The notes: generated from the sequence alone by a model not told the origin. A stretch of DNA of 64,000 bases from Lysinibacillus irui (GCF_028877475.1 NZ_CP113527.1:2845501-2909500); one strand, 5' to 3'. Positions 44,618 to 54,473 are shown, numbered from the stretch's first letter. Numbers and translations: made by a program.

Positions 44618-45223
44618 TTATTTTGCAGCTTGGAATTTAGCTTCTACTACATCCCAGTTTACTACGTTCCAGAATGCACCGATGTAATCTGGACGACGGT
44701 TTTGGTAGTTTAAGTAGTATGCGTGTTCCCAAACATCTAAGCCTAGAACTGGTGTTTTACCTTCCATTACTGGAGAGTCTTGGTTTGGAGTAGACGTAAC
44801 AGCAACTGAGTCACCATCAACGATTAACCAAGCCCAACCTGAACCAAAGCGAGTTGTAGCAGCTTTAGCAAATTCTTCTTTGAAAGCATCGAAAGAACCG
44901 AATTTAGCATCGATTGCTTTTGCTACTTCGCCAACTGGTGTATTTGAGCCGCCTGGTGCGATTACTTCCCAGAATAATGTATGGTTAGCATGTCCGCCAC
45001 CGTTGTTGCGTACAGCAGTTTGTTTGTCAGCTGGAAGAGCATCAAGATTTGCGATTAAGTCGTTAATATCCTTTTCAGCAAATTCAGTACCTTCTACTGC
45101 TGCGTTTAAGTTTGTTACATAAGTATTGTGGTGTTTAGAATGGTGAATTTCCATTGTTTTTGCATCGATATGTGGTTCTAATGCATCATAAGCGTAAGTT
45201 AATTGTGGTAATTCGTAAGCCAT
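44618..45223 (-). CDS. sodA: Superoxide dismutase, Mn type
   Basis: The 201-residue protein has [46 protein letters not shown] and [20 protein letters not shown]. The four metal ligands are His, His, Asp and His. It is the cytoplasmic Mn/Fe superoxide dismutase, and the Gly-Gly-Gly-His pattern favours Mn. The gene is monocistronic. Confidence 0.97.
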   Translation of the reverse strand: MAYELPQLTYAYDALEPHIDAKTMEIHHSKHHNTYVTNLNAAVEGTEFAEKDINDLIANLDALPADKQTAVRNNGGGHANHTLFWEVIAPGGSNTPVGEVAKAIDAKFGSFDAFKEEFAKAATTRFGSGWAWLIVDGDSVAVTSTPNQDSPVMEGKTPVLGLDVWEHAYYLNYQNRRPDYIGAFWNVVNWDVVEAKFQAAK

Positions 45224-45397
45224 TGTTAAGTTCCTCCCTAAAATAAGAAATAATTAGTACATCCTTAGATTATCAAAATTGGTCAAACCATTCAACGAAA
45301 AATACTTCAATTTGAAGATTTCAGCCTTTTGACTGAAATACCGATACGTTTACTATCTTACCCTTACGTCACAATCATTAAACATCAAAAGTGAAGG

Positions 45398-45877
45398 CTA
45401 AATCGCGATAAAAAATACAATGATCATCACAATTTGAATGACAGCTTTGGCAACTGTAGATGTTAAAAAGCCAATTAAGGAGCCTACACCACTTTTCACT
45501 GCCTCACTAAATGTACGTTTTTCAACAATTAATTCTGCGATCACTGCACCTAAAAATGGGCCAATTAAAATCCCTGCCACTGGAATAACAAATGGACCAA
45601 TTAATAAACCAATGGTACTCCCCCACATGCCAGCATTGGAGCCCCCAAACTTTTTTATACCAAACGCATTTGCCACAGTATCGGCTCCAAATAATAACAC
45701 TACAAATAGTATTTCTATCACCCAGAACCACCAGTTTAAGTCTGCGAATGAGAAAAATACGCCATATAGCAAAAATCCACCAACCAAAAACAGAACACCC
45801 GGGATGATGGGATACACTAAACCAACAAATGAAATAATAAAGCAGGCAATCACTAAGATCCAGCCAACAACTTCCAT
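45398..45877 (-). CDS. yqgC: DUF456 membrane protein (YqgC-like)
   Basis: The 159-residue protein has four or five hydrophobic segments rich in Gly, with YPIIPGVLFLVGGFLLYG, GADTVANAFGIKKFGGS and GPFLGAVIAELI, the DUF456 signature. It is adjacent to sodA as in B. subtilis. Function unknown. Confidence 0.9.
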   Translation of the reverse strand: MEVVGWILVIACFIISFVGLVYPIIPGVLFLVGGFLLYGVFFSFADLNWWFWVIEILFVVLLFGADTVANAFGIKKFGGSNAGMWGSTIGLLIGPFVIPVAGILIGPFLGAVIAELIVEKRTFSEAVKSGVGSLIGFLTSTVAKAVIQIVMIIVFFIAI

Positions 45878-45944
45878 ACAGTTTCTCTCCTTTTATCGTG
45901 CGTTGCCTTTCATACGGATTAACAAAGCGAAAAGTTTCATGTCG

Positions 45945-47576
45945 CTAATGACGAATACCTAAAATAGAATCTGCAATGTTTACCGCATGGTCCCCAATGC
46001 GTTCCAAATTGCTGACAATATCCATATAGACAATCCCTGCAGCCCCACTACATTCATTAGTGTTCAATCGTGCAATATGTTTTTGACGGAGTTTATCCTC
46101 CATGTCATCAATCAAGCTTTCTAACTCTGTCACTTCTTGGGCTAAACTTAAGCTCGCCGTATCCAGTGCTTCTATGCTTTTCCTTACAGCCTCTATTGCT
46201 AAACTAAACATACCAATCAAATCTTGTCTTGCTGATTTACTTAAGCTCACTTCATGGTGATCCTTGTATTGTAAAAGTTCTATTATATTTTCAAAATGAT
46301 CGCCAATCCGTTCAAAGTCTCGCACATTTGTTAATAGGGTATGGTGTCTTACTGAGTCTGCACGAGAAAGAGGCTGCTTAGACACCATGACTAAATAATC
46401 CGTAATCTCGTTATCTAAATGATTAAGTCCAACCTCTAATTGTAAAACCGTAGGAATATGTTCAGATTCACCGGTTTTCATATATAAAAATGTTTCTTCT
46501 AATCCACGTAAAGCATGCTCACCCATTCGTAAAACTTCTTCTTTCGCTTGGCCAAGTGCAATGGCTGGAGAGGAATCAATAAATGTTGGATCTAAATGCT
46601 TTGTTGTTACATTAATATTGCCATCATGTCCTGGTAGTAACTTTGTAACCAATGCCGCTAGTCCAGCTATAAATGGTAATTGAATCATCATATTAAAGAC
46701 ATTGAAAGAGCCGTGTGCTACAGCAATTTGCATGCGAGGCTCTAAATGAAATACCCCGCTCACCCACTGTACGTATTGCATAAATGGTGTGAAAAATATC
46801 ATAAAAATAATCGTGCCAATGACATTAAAAAGTACATGTGCTGCAGCTGCACGTTTTGCATAGATAGAGGCACCAAGAGAAGCTAAAACCGCTGTAATGG
46901 TCGTGCCAATATTTTCACCAAATAATATCGGTAAAGCACCATCTAAGCCAATTAAATGTTCTGCATATAAACCTTGCAGCACACCAACTGTTGCAGTAGA
47001 GCTTTGCACTAGTAATGTAAAAATGGACCCTAAAAATACACCTAATATTGGTTGATTACTTAAATGAAGCGTTAAGGATGCGAAATCTGCTAGTTGATGT
47101 AATGACTGCATACTAGCACTCATCAATTCTAGTCCTAAAAATAAACCACCAAAGCCAAATAGTATTTGACCAATATGTTGATACGTTGCTTTTTTTAAGA
47201 AAAATAGACAACCCGCACCGATAGCTAGCAAAGGATAAAAATAGATACCAATATTAATCCCAATAATAAAAGCTGTAATGGTAGTACCAATATTTGCCCC
47301 CATAATTACGCCGATTGCTTGACGTAATGTTAAAAAACCAGCACTCACTAACCCCACAGTGATTACTGTTGTTGCCGAACTTGATTGAATGCAAATTGTT
47401 ACAATTATGCCCACTAAGACGCCCATAATCGGGTTAGTGGTAAAGCGATTTAACCATTCACGTAAACGTTCATCCGCTGATTTCTGAAGCCCCTCTCCCA
47501 TAAATTTAATGGAAAATAAAAATACCCCTAACCCACCTAAAAACTGAAAGAGTATGCTTTGCCAATCGATTGTCAA
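45945..47576 (-). CDS. Na/Pi cotransporter with C-terminal PhoU domain
   Basis: The 543-residue protein has two repeated membrane motifs, CIQSSSATTVITVGLVSAG and LVQSSTATVGVLQGL, each followed by GANIGTTITAF / GENIGTTITAV, as in NptA/YjbB transporters. A soluble C-terminal PhoU-like region (VRDFERIGDHFENI, IVSNLERIGDHAVNIADSI) follows. It moves phosphate with sodium. It may complement the pst system 5 kb away. Confidence 0.93.
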   Translation of the reverse strand: MTIDWQSILFQFLGGLGVFLFSIKFMGEGLQKSADERLREWLNRFTTNPIMGVLVGIIVTICIQSSSATTVITVGLVSAGFLTLRQAIGVIMGANIGTTITAFIIGINIGIYFYPLLAIGAGCLFFLKKATYQHIGQILFGFGGLFLGLELMSASMQSLHQLADFASLTLHLSNQPILGVFLGSIFTLLVQSSTATVGVLQGLYAEHLIGLDGALPILFGENIGTTITAVLASLGASIYAKRAAAAHVLFNVIGTIIFMIFFTPFMQYVQWVSGVFHLEPRMQIAVAHGSFNVFNMMIQLPFIAGLAALVTKLLPGHDGNINVTTKHLDPTFIDSSPAIALGQAKEEVLRMGEHALRGLEETFLYMKTGESEHIPTVLQLEVGLNHLDNEITDYLVMVSKQPLSRADSVRHHTLLTNVRDFERIGDHFENIIELLQYKDHHEVSLSKSARQDLIGMFSLAIEAVRKSIEALDTASLSLAQEVTELESLIDDMEDKLRQKHIARLNTNECSGAAGIVYMDIVSNLERIGDHAVNIADSILGIRH

Positions 47577-47767
47577 TTATTTTCGCTCCAATTCTTACAT
47601 CTCTACTCTATTTCTAATCATTAAATGATTACAAACAAAAAGTAAAGAAATCCTTTAACTTCTTTACATAATGTTAACATTTTATCATCTAAACTGACTT
47701 CATTTATACTTCTTTCATACCTTGTCCTCTACGAACATGTTAAACTATCACTTGGAGGAGATATAGC

Positions 47768-48286
47768 ATGAAACACTCACAGCTTTTTATCGATAGTCTT
47801 ATTCATCCTAAAAAACTAGCAGCCTATCGTTTATTACCTATTGGAAAGGTTATTCAATATACTTTTCTACTCATTACCATCGTATCCGTATTCTCTTTAG
47901 GTCGCTTTGCGGCTGGTATGTCAGTCGATACGTTTGATATGGATAATTTCAATGGTTTAACCGAATACATAGATGGCATTAAATGGCTCTTATATCCATT
48001 CACATTTCTGATGCTTTTTGTCTTTACAACGATGCTCATCTTTGCACAAATTGCTCTTTATGCTTTAGCTGGTTTATTTATCCTTAAAGTGATGAAACGC
48101 CGTGGAGAATATCGTCACATCTGGAGAACAACTACTTTTGCTATTACTTGGGCAACTTTACTATCGATGCTAGCAGACTATTTACCAATTAACAGTACCA
48201 TTATCTCTGTACTCTCTTTATTATTAACTGTTACTCTATTAATTGTGGCCTTTACAAAATATCCGAAACAACCAAATATAAAATAA
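47768..48286 (+). CDS. yqgB: DUF1189 membrane protein (YqgB-like)
   Basis: The 172-residue protein has an N-terminal LFIDSLIHPKKLAAYRLLPI segment and four membrane helices, matching the DUF1189/YqgB family. GGAGG lies seven bases before the ATG. Function unknown. Confidence 0.85.
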   Translation: MKHSQLFIDSLIHPKKLAAYRLLPIGKVIQYTFLLITIVSVFSLGRFAAGMSVDTFDMDNFNGLTEYIDGIKWLLYPFTFLMLFVFTTMLIFAQIALYALAGLFILKVMKRRGEYRHIWRTTTFAITWATLLSMLADYLPINSTIISVLSLLLTVTLLIVAFTKYPKQPNIK

Positions 48287-48294
48287 TGTGCATG

Positions 48295-48340
48295 AATCCC
48301 CCCTCTTCTAAATATAGTGTAGAAAAGGAGGGGATTTTTT
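48295..48340 (+). terminator. Hairpin after yqgB that contains the next gene's ribosome binding site
   Basis: AATCCCC at 48295-48301 pairs with GGGGATT at 48330-48336, followed by a T-run. The AAGGAGGGG ribosome binding site and the T-run leading into the TTG start of the next gene lie inside the structure. It may act as a terminator and as a translation block. Confidence 0.6.
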
Positions 48341-48683
48341 GCGCGCATTCATCTTAACAGCTATCATCATTGTCATCGCCTTTGTTGTCAAAGTAGATTT
48401 AACAGAAGGGTCCATACCGCTGGCTGCTTTAACCACGAAAAACTCAGAAAATGGACTTTGTGAGAAACAGCGTGAGCCCAATTATATTACAGTACAAACG
48501 ATTGAAGGAGATACCATTCATAGCCTATTTGCCCTACACCCTGCAAAAGTTCCCATGACCTTTCCAGAACGCTTACAACTTTTTTATAACTTAAACCCAC
48601 ACTTACAATTACAAGCACTAATTCCTGGTGAAAATATCAAGCTTCCTCTCTCGTTTGAATTTGAAAACAAATGCCTAAAATGA
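48339..48683 (+). CDS. yqfZ: LysM-like single-pass protein (YqfZ-like)
   Basis: The start is TTG at 48339, about seven bases after AAGGAGGGG. The 114-residue protein has an N-terminal membrane helix (AFILTAIIIVIAFVV) and a C-terminal segment (YITVQTIEGDTIHSLFALHP, LFYNLNPHLQLQALIPGENI) with the spacing of a LysM motif. It lies upstream of ispG like yqfZ of B. subtilis. It probably binds the cell wall. Confidence 0.75.
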   Translation: MRAFILTAIIIVIAFVVKVDLTEGSIPLAALTTKNSENGLCEKQREPNYITVQTIEGDTIHSLFALHPAKVPMTFPERLQLFYNLNPHLQLQALIPGENIKLPLSFEFENKCLK

Positions 48684-48779
48684 AAAGTTAGCGTTTCTTC
48701 CTTGTCCTTATTTTCTTACACTGCTAAAATAAATGACAGTGACGGCTGAAAATAGTGGCCCGAAAAGGAGAGAAAGTTA

Positions 48780-49895
48780 ATGAGTGAAATTTGTCACCGT
48801 TCAAATACACGTCCTGTACGTGTCGGTAACTTAACAATTGGTGGTAGTAATGAATTATTCATTCAAAGTATGTGTACAACCAAAACACATGATGTAGAAG
48901 CAACAGTTGCGGAAATTCTTCGTCTTGAGGAAGCAGGCTGTCAGATTGTTCGTGTTGCTGTACCAGATGAACGTGCAGCAGATGCGATTGCTGAAATTAA
49001 AAAACGTATCCATATTCCATTAGTAGCTGATATTCATTTTGACTATAGATTAGCATTAAAAGCCATTGAAAATGGTATTGATAAAGTACGTATTAACCCA
49101 GGCAATATTGGTCGTAAAGAAAAAGTAGAAGCGGTTGTCAATGCTGCCAAAGCAAAAGGTATACCAATCCGTATTGGTGTAAATGCTGGTTCATTAGAGC
49201 GTCATATTTTAGAAAAATACGGCTATCCTACAGCAGATGGTATGGTTGAGTCGGCTCTTCACCATATTAAAATTTTGGAAGACTTGGACTTCCACGATAT
49301 TATCGTATCGATGAAGGCATCTGACGTAAATCTTGCTATTGAAGCCTATGAAAAAGCCTCTAAGGCCTTTAATTACCCGCTACATTTAGGTATTACTGAA
49401 TCAGGTACGCTATTTGCTGGTACCGTAAAATCAGCAGCAGGACTTGGAGCCATTCTATCAAAAGGAATTGGGAACACATTGCGTATTTCACTATCTGCTG
49501 ACCCAGTAGAAGAAGTAAAAGTAGCACGAGAACTATTAAAATCATTTGGTCTAGCTTCAAACATGGCTACCCTAATCTCTTGTCCAACATGTGGACGCAT
49601 TGAGATTGATTTAATTTCCATTGCCAATGAAGTAGAAGAATATATTTCGAAATTAAATGTACCTTTAAAAGTAGCTGTATTAGGCTGTGCAGTAAACGGC
49701 CCTGGTGAAGCACGTGAAGCAGATATCGGTATTGCCGGTGCACGTGGCGAAGGCTTACTATTCATGAAAGGGAAAACGGTCCGTAAAGTCCCTGAAGAAA
49801 CAATGGTGGAAGAGCTGAAAAAAGAAATTGATAAATTGGCGGCAGAAATGGAAGAAAAGCGCGCCGCAGAAGAAGCTCAAAAAGCGAATGCCTAA
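48780..49895 (+). CDS. ispG: (E)-4-hydroxy-3-methylbut-2-enyl-diphosphate synthase
   Basis: The 371-residue enzyme has [17 protein letters not shown], the [10 protein letters not shown] motif, ISCPTCGR and [11 protein letters not shown], with the three Cys and the Glu that hold its [4Fe-4S] cluster. It makes HMBPP in the non-mevalonate isoprenoid pathway. A Lys/Glu/Ala-rich tail closes the protein. It is 12 bases from the next gene. Confidence 0.97.
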   Translation: MSEICHRSNTRPVRVGNLTIGGSNELFIQSMCTTKTHDVEATVAEILRLEEAGCQIVRVAVPDERAADAIAEIKKRIHIPLVADIHFDYRLALKAIENGIDKVRINPGNIGRKEKVEAVVNAAKAKGIPIRIGVNAGSLERHILEKYGYPTADGMVESALHHIKILEDLDFHDIIVSMKASDVNLAIEAYEKASKAFNYPLHLGITESGTLFAGTVKSAAGLGAILSKGIGNTLRISLSADPVEEVKVARELLKSFGLASNMATLISCPTCGRIEIDLISIANEVEEYISKLNVPLKVAVLGCAVNGPGEAREADIGIAGARGEGLLFMKGKTVRKVPEETMVEELKKEIDKLAAEMEEKRAAEEAQKANA

Positions 49896-49907
49896 GGAGG
49901 TACTAGC

Positions 49908-50480
49908 ATGAAAAAGCCCCGCTTTGGTATTGATATTGATGGGACTGTAACATGTCCAAGTACACTCATTCCACATATTAATAAACAATATAACGTAAAT
50001 ATTACGCTTGATGACGTTTGCGAATACGATTTTTTATCTGCCTTTCCACACCCTGTTGACCGAGGTGCCTTTAACACATGGTTTAAGGAAAATGAGCCGT
50101 ACATGTATGAAGTCTCTGAAGTAGCAAAAGATGCAAAAAATATTCTAACTGCTTGGAAAAACAATTTCGAGCTGTATTATATTTCTGCACGAGGTGAAAA
50201 TGTAGCAGATATCACTGTTAATTGGTTTAAAACGCAAGCTATCCCTTACGATCATATCGAACTTCTCGGTAGCCATGATAAATTGGCTGCTGCAAAAAAA
50301 CATCATGTAGAAGCTTTTTTTGAGGATAAGCACGATAATGCGGTGATGCTTGCTGAAGAGCTAAAAATTCCTGTCGTATTATTTGATACACCGTATAACC
50401 GTCTGGCTGTCCCTGACAACGTTGTAAGGGTTTATAACTGGCATGAAGCAAATCAATTTATCACAAATTATTTCAAATAA
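49908..50480 (+). CDS. yqfW: 5'-nucleotidase-type HAD phosphatase (YqfW-like)
   Basis: The 190-residue protein has the HAD motif I FGIDIDGTVT, motif II YYISARGE, and motif III/IV AAAKKHHVEAFFEDKHDNAV. This matches the NT5C-like putative nucleotidases of bacilli. AAGGAGG precedes the ATG. It is probably co-transcribed with ispG, with a terminator after it. Confidence 0.88.
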   Translation: MKKPRFGIDIDGTVTCPSTLIPHINKQYNVNITLDDVCEYDFLSAFPHPVDRGAFNTWFKENEPYMYEVSEVAKDAKNILTAWKNNFELYYISARGENVADITVNWFKTQAIPYDHIELLGSHDKLAAAKKHHVEAFFEDKHDNAVMLAEELKIPVVLFDTPYNRLAVPDNVVRVYNWHEANQFITNYFK

Positions 50481-50485
50481 GAACA

Positions 50486-50518
50486 GAGTCGTGTTCCAAC
50501 ATGGACACGACTCTTTTC
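50486..50518 (+). terminator. Terminator of the ispG-yqfW unit
   Basis: GAGTCGTGT and ACACGACTC form a 9-bp stem followed by TTTTCATT. Confidence 0.88.
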
Positions 50519-50604
50519 ATTCTACCGTTATATGTCATAATTTTGAATAAACATGCATTTTTCAAAAAAATTGAGCCCATGATGGCAAGTTCAATTCCTT
50601 TTCA

Positions 50605-50733
50605 CTAAACCTCCAGAATTCCTCGTAACCAACGCTCCACAAAGTTTTCAAAGGTAATACCATAAGTATCATAAACAGCATGATAAACAAAATACGTCCC
50701 TAATCGATCAAGCATCTCATCATTAATTTTCAT
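50605..50733 (-). CDS. Small protein of unknown function, 42 residues
   Basis: The frame MKINDEMLDRLGTYFVYHAV ... FENFVERWLRGILEV reads as a compact amphipathic helical protein. GGGAG lies nine bases before the ATG at 50733. Codon use is like its neighbours. No family recognised. Confidence 0.6.
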   Translation of the reverse strand: MKINDEMLDRLGTYFVYHAVYDTYGITFENFVERWLRGILEV

Positions 50734-50923
50734 CACAAACCGCTCCCTTTCTCCTCAATATTTTACTAAATTTTCAGACTTTTATACTTCCAAAATGCCG
50801 AACAATCAAGTGGAGGTCGCATCGTTGCAAAACCGTCACAATCTGCCGCCTTCATGCCCTTTCTTCGTATTTTTCTTTTCGATAAGATAGTAATAACAAC
50901 TTACTAGACTGGAGGGACTACTT

Positions 50924-51418
50924 GTGAAATGGATGACAAAAGTTGCTTGTATGTCATGCATCTGTGCACTACTGTCTGGCTGCGGTGATCGAATATCAGA
51001 AATAAAGGATGCTGCTTCGGGCATCAATTCAGCGGCCAACTCCGCAGCTAGTGCAGTTAGTCGAGATGTACATGCTATACGCGCTATAGACATTAACTAT
51101 CAAGACACATCATTTACAGTTAATGACCTATTTAAAACTATTTTACGTGACATACGCTGGGATTATGACCCCGAAAAAAATGAGCTACATGTGAGAGGTA
51201 CTTGGCAGCCCCCACTATTTTCTGACCAGTCATGGAATAAAGAGATGAAAGAAATGCTTGCTGAAGCTGGTGTTGTGACCGTTTCATGTAAAATAATCGA
51301 TGACAAAATTGATAGCTCTCAAACAAAAGTAACTCTTACATATAACGGGGAAATTCTCTTAGAACAAAATGGTGAAGATGCACTCCATCACCTATATGAT
51401 ACCTATTTACTTCCATAA
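50924..51418 (+). CDS. Putative lipoprotein
   Basis: The start is GTG at 50924 with GGAGG eight bases upstream. The 164-residue protein has a lipoprotein signal with lipobox LSGC, an Ala/Ser-rich helical segment (SGINSAANSAASAVSRDVHA) and a globular C-terminus (IRWDYDPEKNELHVRGTWQP). No family recognised. It would be anchored to the outer face of the membrane. Confidence 0.8.
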   Translation: MKWMTKVACMSCICALLSGCGDRISEIKDAASGINSAANSAASAVSRDVHAIRAIDINYQDTSFTVNDLFKTILRDIRWDYDPEKNELHVRGTWQPPLFSDQSWNKEMKEMLAEAGVVTVSCKIIDDKIDSSQTKVTLTYNGEILLEQNGEDALHHLYDTYLLP

Positions 51419-51424
51419 ACATAG

Positions 51425-51466
51425 TAACGTTTCTGGCATTCAACTGTGTCAGAAACGTTATTTTTT
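51425..51466 (+). terminator. Terminator of the lipoprotein gene
   Basis: TAACGTTTCTG and CAGAAACGTTA form a perfect 11-bp stem followed by T6. Confidence 0.93.
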
Positions 51467-51522
51467 CCATCGAAGAAATCTTACAATTTTGAAATATCGA
51501 TACCAATCATTTGAATTAATAA

Positions 51523-51561
51523 AAACCATCACGTTATAATTAAAGCATCACGTGATGGTTT
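51523..51561. promoter_or_regulatory. Inverted repeat spanning the promoter of the merR gene
   Basis: AAACCATCACG at 51523-51533 and CGTGATGGTTT at 51551-51561 are perfect 11-bp reverse complements flanking a TATAAT (51535-51540). An inner palindrome ATCACGTGAT lies at 51548-51557. It is a good candidate for the binding site of the MerR protein itself. Confidence 0.7.
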
Positions 51562-51573
51562 GGAGGTGTTTGC

Positions 51574-51978
51574 ATTGGGACAGATAAATTAAAAATTGGC
51601 GAGCTTGCAGAAAAAACTGGCATAACGAAACGAACAATTGATTACTATACAAATATTGGTTTGTTGGATGCAGAGCGTTCTGCAACGAATTATCGCTACT
51701 ATGACTCTACTATGATTGAACGGCTTCATTTTATTGAACGACGCAAACAACAGGGGCTTACACTTGTGGAAATCCAACATGAAATGAACATCACACCATA
51801 TGAAGAAATTGACGTACAAATGCTTCGTTTAAAAATGCAAGACTTAGAGCATGATGTCACTTCTCTGCTAGAACAACTAGATAAGCAAGATCATAAAAAA
51901 ATTGAACATATAAAGAAAAACGTTTCCCCTGAAAGTATTGCCTTAATGCAATCTTTACTATTACTCATTCATAATTAG
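51574..51978 (+). CDS. MerR-family transcriptional regulator with apparent ATT start
   Basis: The reading frame begins with GTDKLKIGELAEKTGITKRT, then IDYYTNIGLL, NYRYYDSTMIERL and QGLTLVEIQHEMN, a complete MerR DNA-binding domain, and ends in a coiled coil (134 residues). The only well-placed start is ATT at 51574, seven bases after GGAGG. No ATG, GTG or TTG lies in frame before the helix-turn-helix, and the nearby TTG at 51575 is out of frame. The choices are a true ATT start or a sequence error. It overlaps the ribosome binding site of the next gene. Confidence 0.8.
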   Translation: MGTDKLKIGELAEKTGITKRTIDYYTNIGLLDAERSATNYRYYDSTMIERLHFIERRKQQGLTLVEIQHEMNITPYEEIDVQMLRLKMQDLEHDVTSLLEQLDKQDHKKIEHIKKNVSPESIALMQSLLLLIHN

Positions 51979-51986
51979 GAGGTGAC

Positions 51987-52004
51987 GTTCTGTTTCTACA
52001 GAAC
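51987..52004 (+). promoter_or_regulatory. Hairpin between ribosome binding site and start of the CorC-like gene
   Basis: GTTCTG and CAGAAC form a 6-bp stem around TTTCTA, lying after AGGAGG (51977-51982) and before TTG at 52011. Folding would bring the TTG to an effective spacing of about ten bases. Unfolded, a CTG at 51990 has ideal spacing. Confidence 0.5.
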
Positions 52005-53345
52005 GACTATTTGGAGACCATAATAAACTTATCGATTTTTACCATTTTATTAGCATTAACAGGCTTTTTCGTGGCAACAGAATTTGCCATTGTAAAGGTA
52101 CGTTCCTCAAGATTGGATCAGCTAATTGCAGAGGGCAATAAAAAAGCGATTGCTGCAAAACATGTTGTTAGTCATTTAGATGAATACTTATCTGCCTGCC
52201 AATTAGGTATTACAGTAACAGCCCTTGGTATCGGGATGGTTGGAGAAAAAACGTTTGAATTTATGCTTCATCCTCTATTTGAAGTGGTCGGCATTTCAGA
52301 TAAGTATATGACGATCTTTACGATTGGTACGGCCTTTGCCATTGCCACATTTTTACATGTAGTAGTTGGTGAGTTAGCTCCAAAAACTGCAGCCATTCAA
52401 AAGGCAGAAACGATTACCCTTCTATTTGCAAAGCCCATTATGTTTTTCTATAAAATAATGTATCCGTTCATTTGGTTCTTAAATGGCTCTGCACGCGTTT
52501 TGGTTGGTTTATTTGGCATGAAGCCTGCTAGTGAACATGAGCTTTCACATACAGAGGAAGAATTGCGTTTATTGCTATCTGAAAGCTTTAAAAGTGGTGA
52601 AATTAATAAATCCGAGCTGAAATATGTGAATAATGTCTTTGAATTTGATGAACGTATTGCTCGTGAAATCATGGTTCCCAGAACAGAAATTGTCGGGATT
52701 GAACAAAATGAATCCTTTACAACGATCATTCATACTATTGCCGCTGAAAAATATACGCGCTACCCTATTTTTGATGGTGACCGCGATAATATTTTAGGCT
52801 TTATCAATGCAAAGGAACTTTTTACACACGGCTTACTCGAACAACTTACAGACGAGACATTAGTACTGGAAGATTTCATTAACCCAGTTATTCGAGTCAT
52901 TGAAACAATTCCTATTCAGGAACTACTCGTACGCATGCAAAAAGAGCGCATCCATATGGCCATTTTAATGGATGAATATGGAGGTACATCTGGACTAGTG
53001 ACTGTTGAAGACATCTTAGAAGAAATTGTTGGTGAAATCCGAGATGAATTTGATGATGATGAAATTGCAGATATTCGAAAAATTACAGATCATCACTATA
53101 TATTAAATGCAAAAATGCTTATAGAGGATGTTGAAAATCTATTAAACATTACGCTAGATGCAGAGGAAGTAGAAACTTTAGGTGGTTGGTTCTTAACTGT
53201 CAATAATGGCATAAAAGCATCAAAAAACATTGAGCTCGACTCCTTTGTTTTTAGCATCTATGAGCAGCAAGGACATCAAATTCACTATATCGAGGTTCGA
53301 CCTCTCAGAAAAACAGCCTCCGTCATAACAGAAGTACAAATGTAA
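51990..53345 (+). CDS. Hemolysin-type CNNM/CorC-like membrane protein with CBS domains
   Basis: From CTG at 51990 the product is 451 residues; from TTG at 52011 it is 444. The N-terminal CNNM domain has four helices ([58 protein letters not shown]). Two CBS domains ([33 protein letters not shown]) and a C-terminal transporter-associated domain ([13 protein letters not shown]) follow. Family members are linked to Mg export or resistance. It is coupled to merR. Confidence 0.9.
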   Translation: MFLQNDYLETIINLSIFTILLALTGFFVATEFAIVKVRSSRLDQLIAEGNKKAIAAKHVVSHLDEYLSACQLGITVTALGIGMVGEKTFEFMLHPLFEVVGISDKYMTIFTIGTAFAIATFLHVVVGELAPKTAAIQKAETITLLFAKPIMFFYKIMYPFIWFLNGSARVLVGLFGMKPASEHELSHTEEELRLLLSESFKSGEINKSELKYVNNVFEFDERIAREIMVPRTEIVGIEQNESFTTIIHTIAAEKYTRYPIFDGDRDNILGFINAKELFTHGLLEQLTDETLVLEDFINPVIRVIETIPIQELLVRMQKERIHMAILMDEYGGTSGLVTVEDILEEIVGEIRDEFDDDEIADIRKITDHHYILNAKMLIEDVENLLNITLDAEEVETLGGWFLTVNNGIKASKNIELDSFVFSIYEQQGHQIHYIEVRPLRKTASVITEVQM

Positions 53346-53448
53346 TGGTATAGCAAGGCTCCCAAAAAATTATTCCTTATTCCATTAATAGCCATCGCAC
53401 TATATAATGAGTATAGCAATAGGATTCTAGTTTCAGGAGGCAATATTC

Positions 53449-53853
53449 ATGACATTATTTAAGCTATATCATTCAGACGGTATTCATATTATTTCTGATG
53501 TAAAAAAACACAAAACAAATATTGAACTAAAAACAATTACAGGCGAAGTCCTATATATTATCGTAGTGACAGATGAAAACTACACAGTGTACGACGATCG
53601 TTTTGCGGGTGCTTCTAAGCAATTAAACTCAGTAGAAGCTTTCGATATTGATGGCAGTTTTCGCAGTCTAGATTTCGATAATATGCGTTCTTTATTTAAA
53701 GAAGCCTTTACAAAGCTTTTACAGGAGATTGCTGAATGTGTTCAAAATAAAGAGGAGCTAGTCGATATTGATACGCTTCGCCATAAAGTGAGCGCACAAA
53801 TTAAAGGCATCCACTTCCGTGTCATCTCCGATACGAAAAAATATGAGATTTAA
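53449..53853 (+). CDS. Conserved protein of unknown function, 134 residues
   Basis: The start ATG at 53449 follows CAGGAGG. The protein (MTLFKLYHSDGIHIISDVKK) is beta-rich in its first half (KTNIELKTITGEVLYIIVVT) and helical in its second. No signal or membrane segment. I do not recognise it. A terminator follows. Confidence 0.75.
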   Translation: MTLFKLYHSDGIHIISDVKKHKTNIELKTITGEVLYIIVVTDENYTVYDDRFAGASKQLNSVEAFDIDGSFRSLDFDNMRSLFKEAFTKLLQEIAECVQNKEELVDIDTLRHKVSAQIKGIHFRVISDTKKYEI

Positions 53854-53859
53854 CATTCA

Positions 53860-53895
53860 ACAGACTGTTCTATAATGAACAGTCTGTTTCCTTTT
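53860..53895 (+). terminator. Terminator
   Basis: ACAGACTGTTC and GAACAGTCTGT form a perfect 11-bp stem, followed by TTCCTTTT. Confidence 0.85.
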
Positions 53896-53994
53896 ACCTC
53901 GTTTCTCTTCCCAACCCACTATTGAAACAGAAACACGTCATCTTACTTTCATGTATAATGGAACATAACAATCTGAAAATAAGGGGTGTTTAGG

Positions 53995-54444
53995 ATGAAT
54001 CGTGAACAATTAATCACACTCATTTCAGAAAAACTGAAATTAATCCGCACAGAAAAAACTTTTACACAGGATCAAATGAGTGATTTACTAGGACTTTCCA
54101 AGAAAACACTAGTCCAAATTGAAAAAGGTCGTATTCTAGCAGGATGGACAACCACTGTTGCCGTTTGCACGCTATGTCGTGACAGCACCATTTTACAGCA
54201 TGAGCTTGGTGGCGATCCTTTAGAGGTTGTAGATTTAATTGCGAATAATGGCACATTACAGCCAAAAGAAAAAACAATGGGTGGATACATATGGTGGAAA
54301 AATATAAGTGAGCATGATGGTTTTCGTTTACAGCAAAATGTCATTAGCCAGCATTTCCGCATTTTAGACAACAATAACTTTCGTCTTATTTCAACCTTTG
54401 ATGAACAAATAGCTACGAAGGCATGGGAAAAATTGAAGCTTTAA
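53995..54444 (+). CDS. XRE-family helix-turn-helix regulator
   Basis: The start is ATG at 53995, eight bases after AAGGGG, giving 149 residues. The HTH covers residues about 10-65 (IRTEKTFTQDQMSDLLGLSK, then KTLVQIEKGRILAGWTTTVA). The rest (GGYIWWKNISEHDGFRLQQN, then FRILDNNNFRLIST) is a compact domain of unknown function seen in firmicute regulators. Target unknown. It is monocistronic. Confidence 0.85.
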   Translation: MNREQLITLISEKLKLIRTEKTFTQDQMSDLLGLSKKTLVQIEKGRILAGWTTTVAVCTLCRDSTILQHELGGDPLEVVDLIANNGTLQPKEKTMGGYIWWKNISEHDGFRLQQNVISQHFRILDNNNFRLISTFDEQIATKAWEKLKL

Positions 54445-54473
54445 TCTTATAGCAAGCTACTTTTCTTTGCTCG

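Noticed and set aside
44618-45300. Specific promoter for sodA
   Set aside because: A TTGACC is present upstream but no -10 at proper spacing is convincing.
45438-45962. 174-codon plus-strand frame opposite yqgC
   Set aside because: Antisense of a membrane protein, no family features or ribosome binding site.
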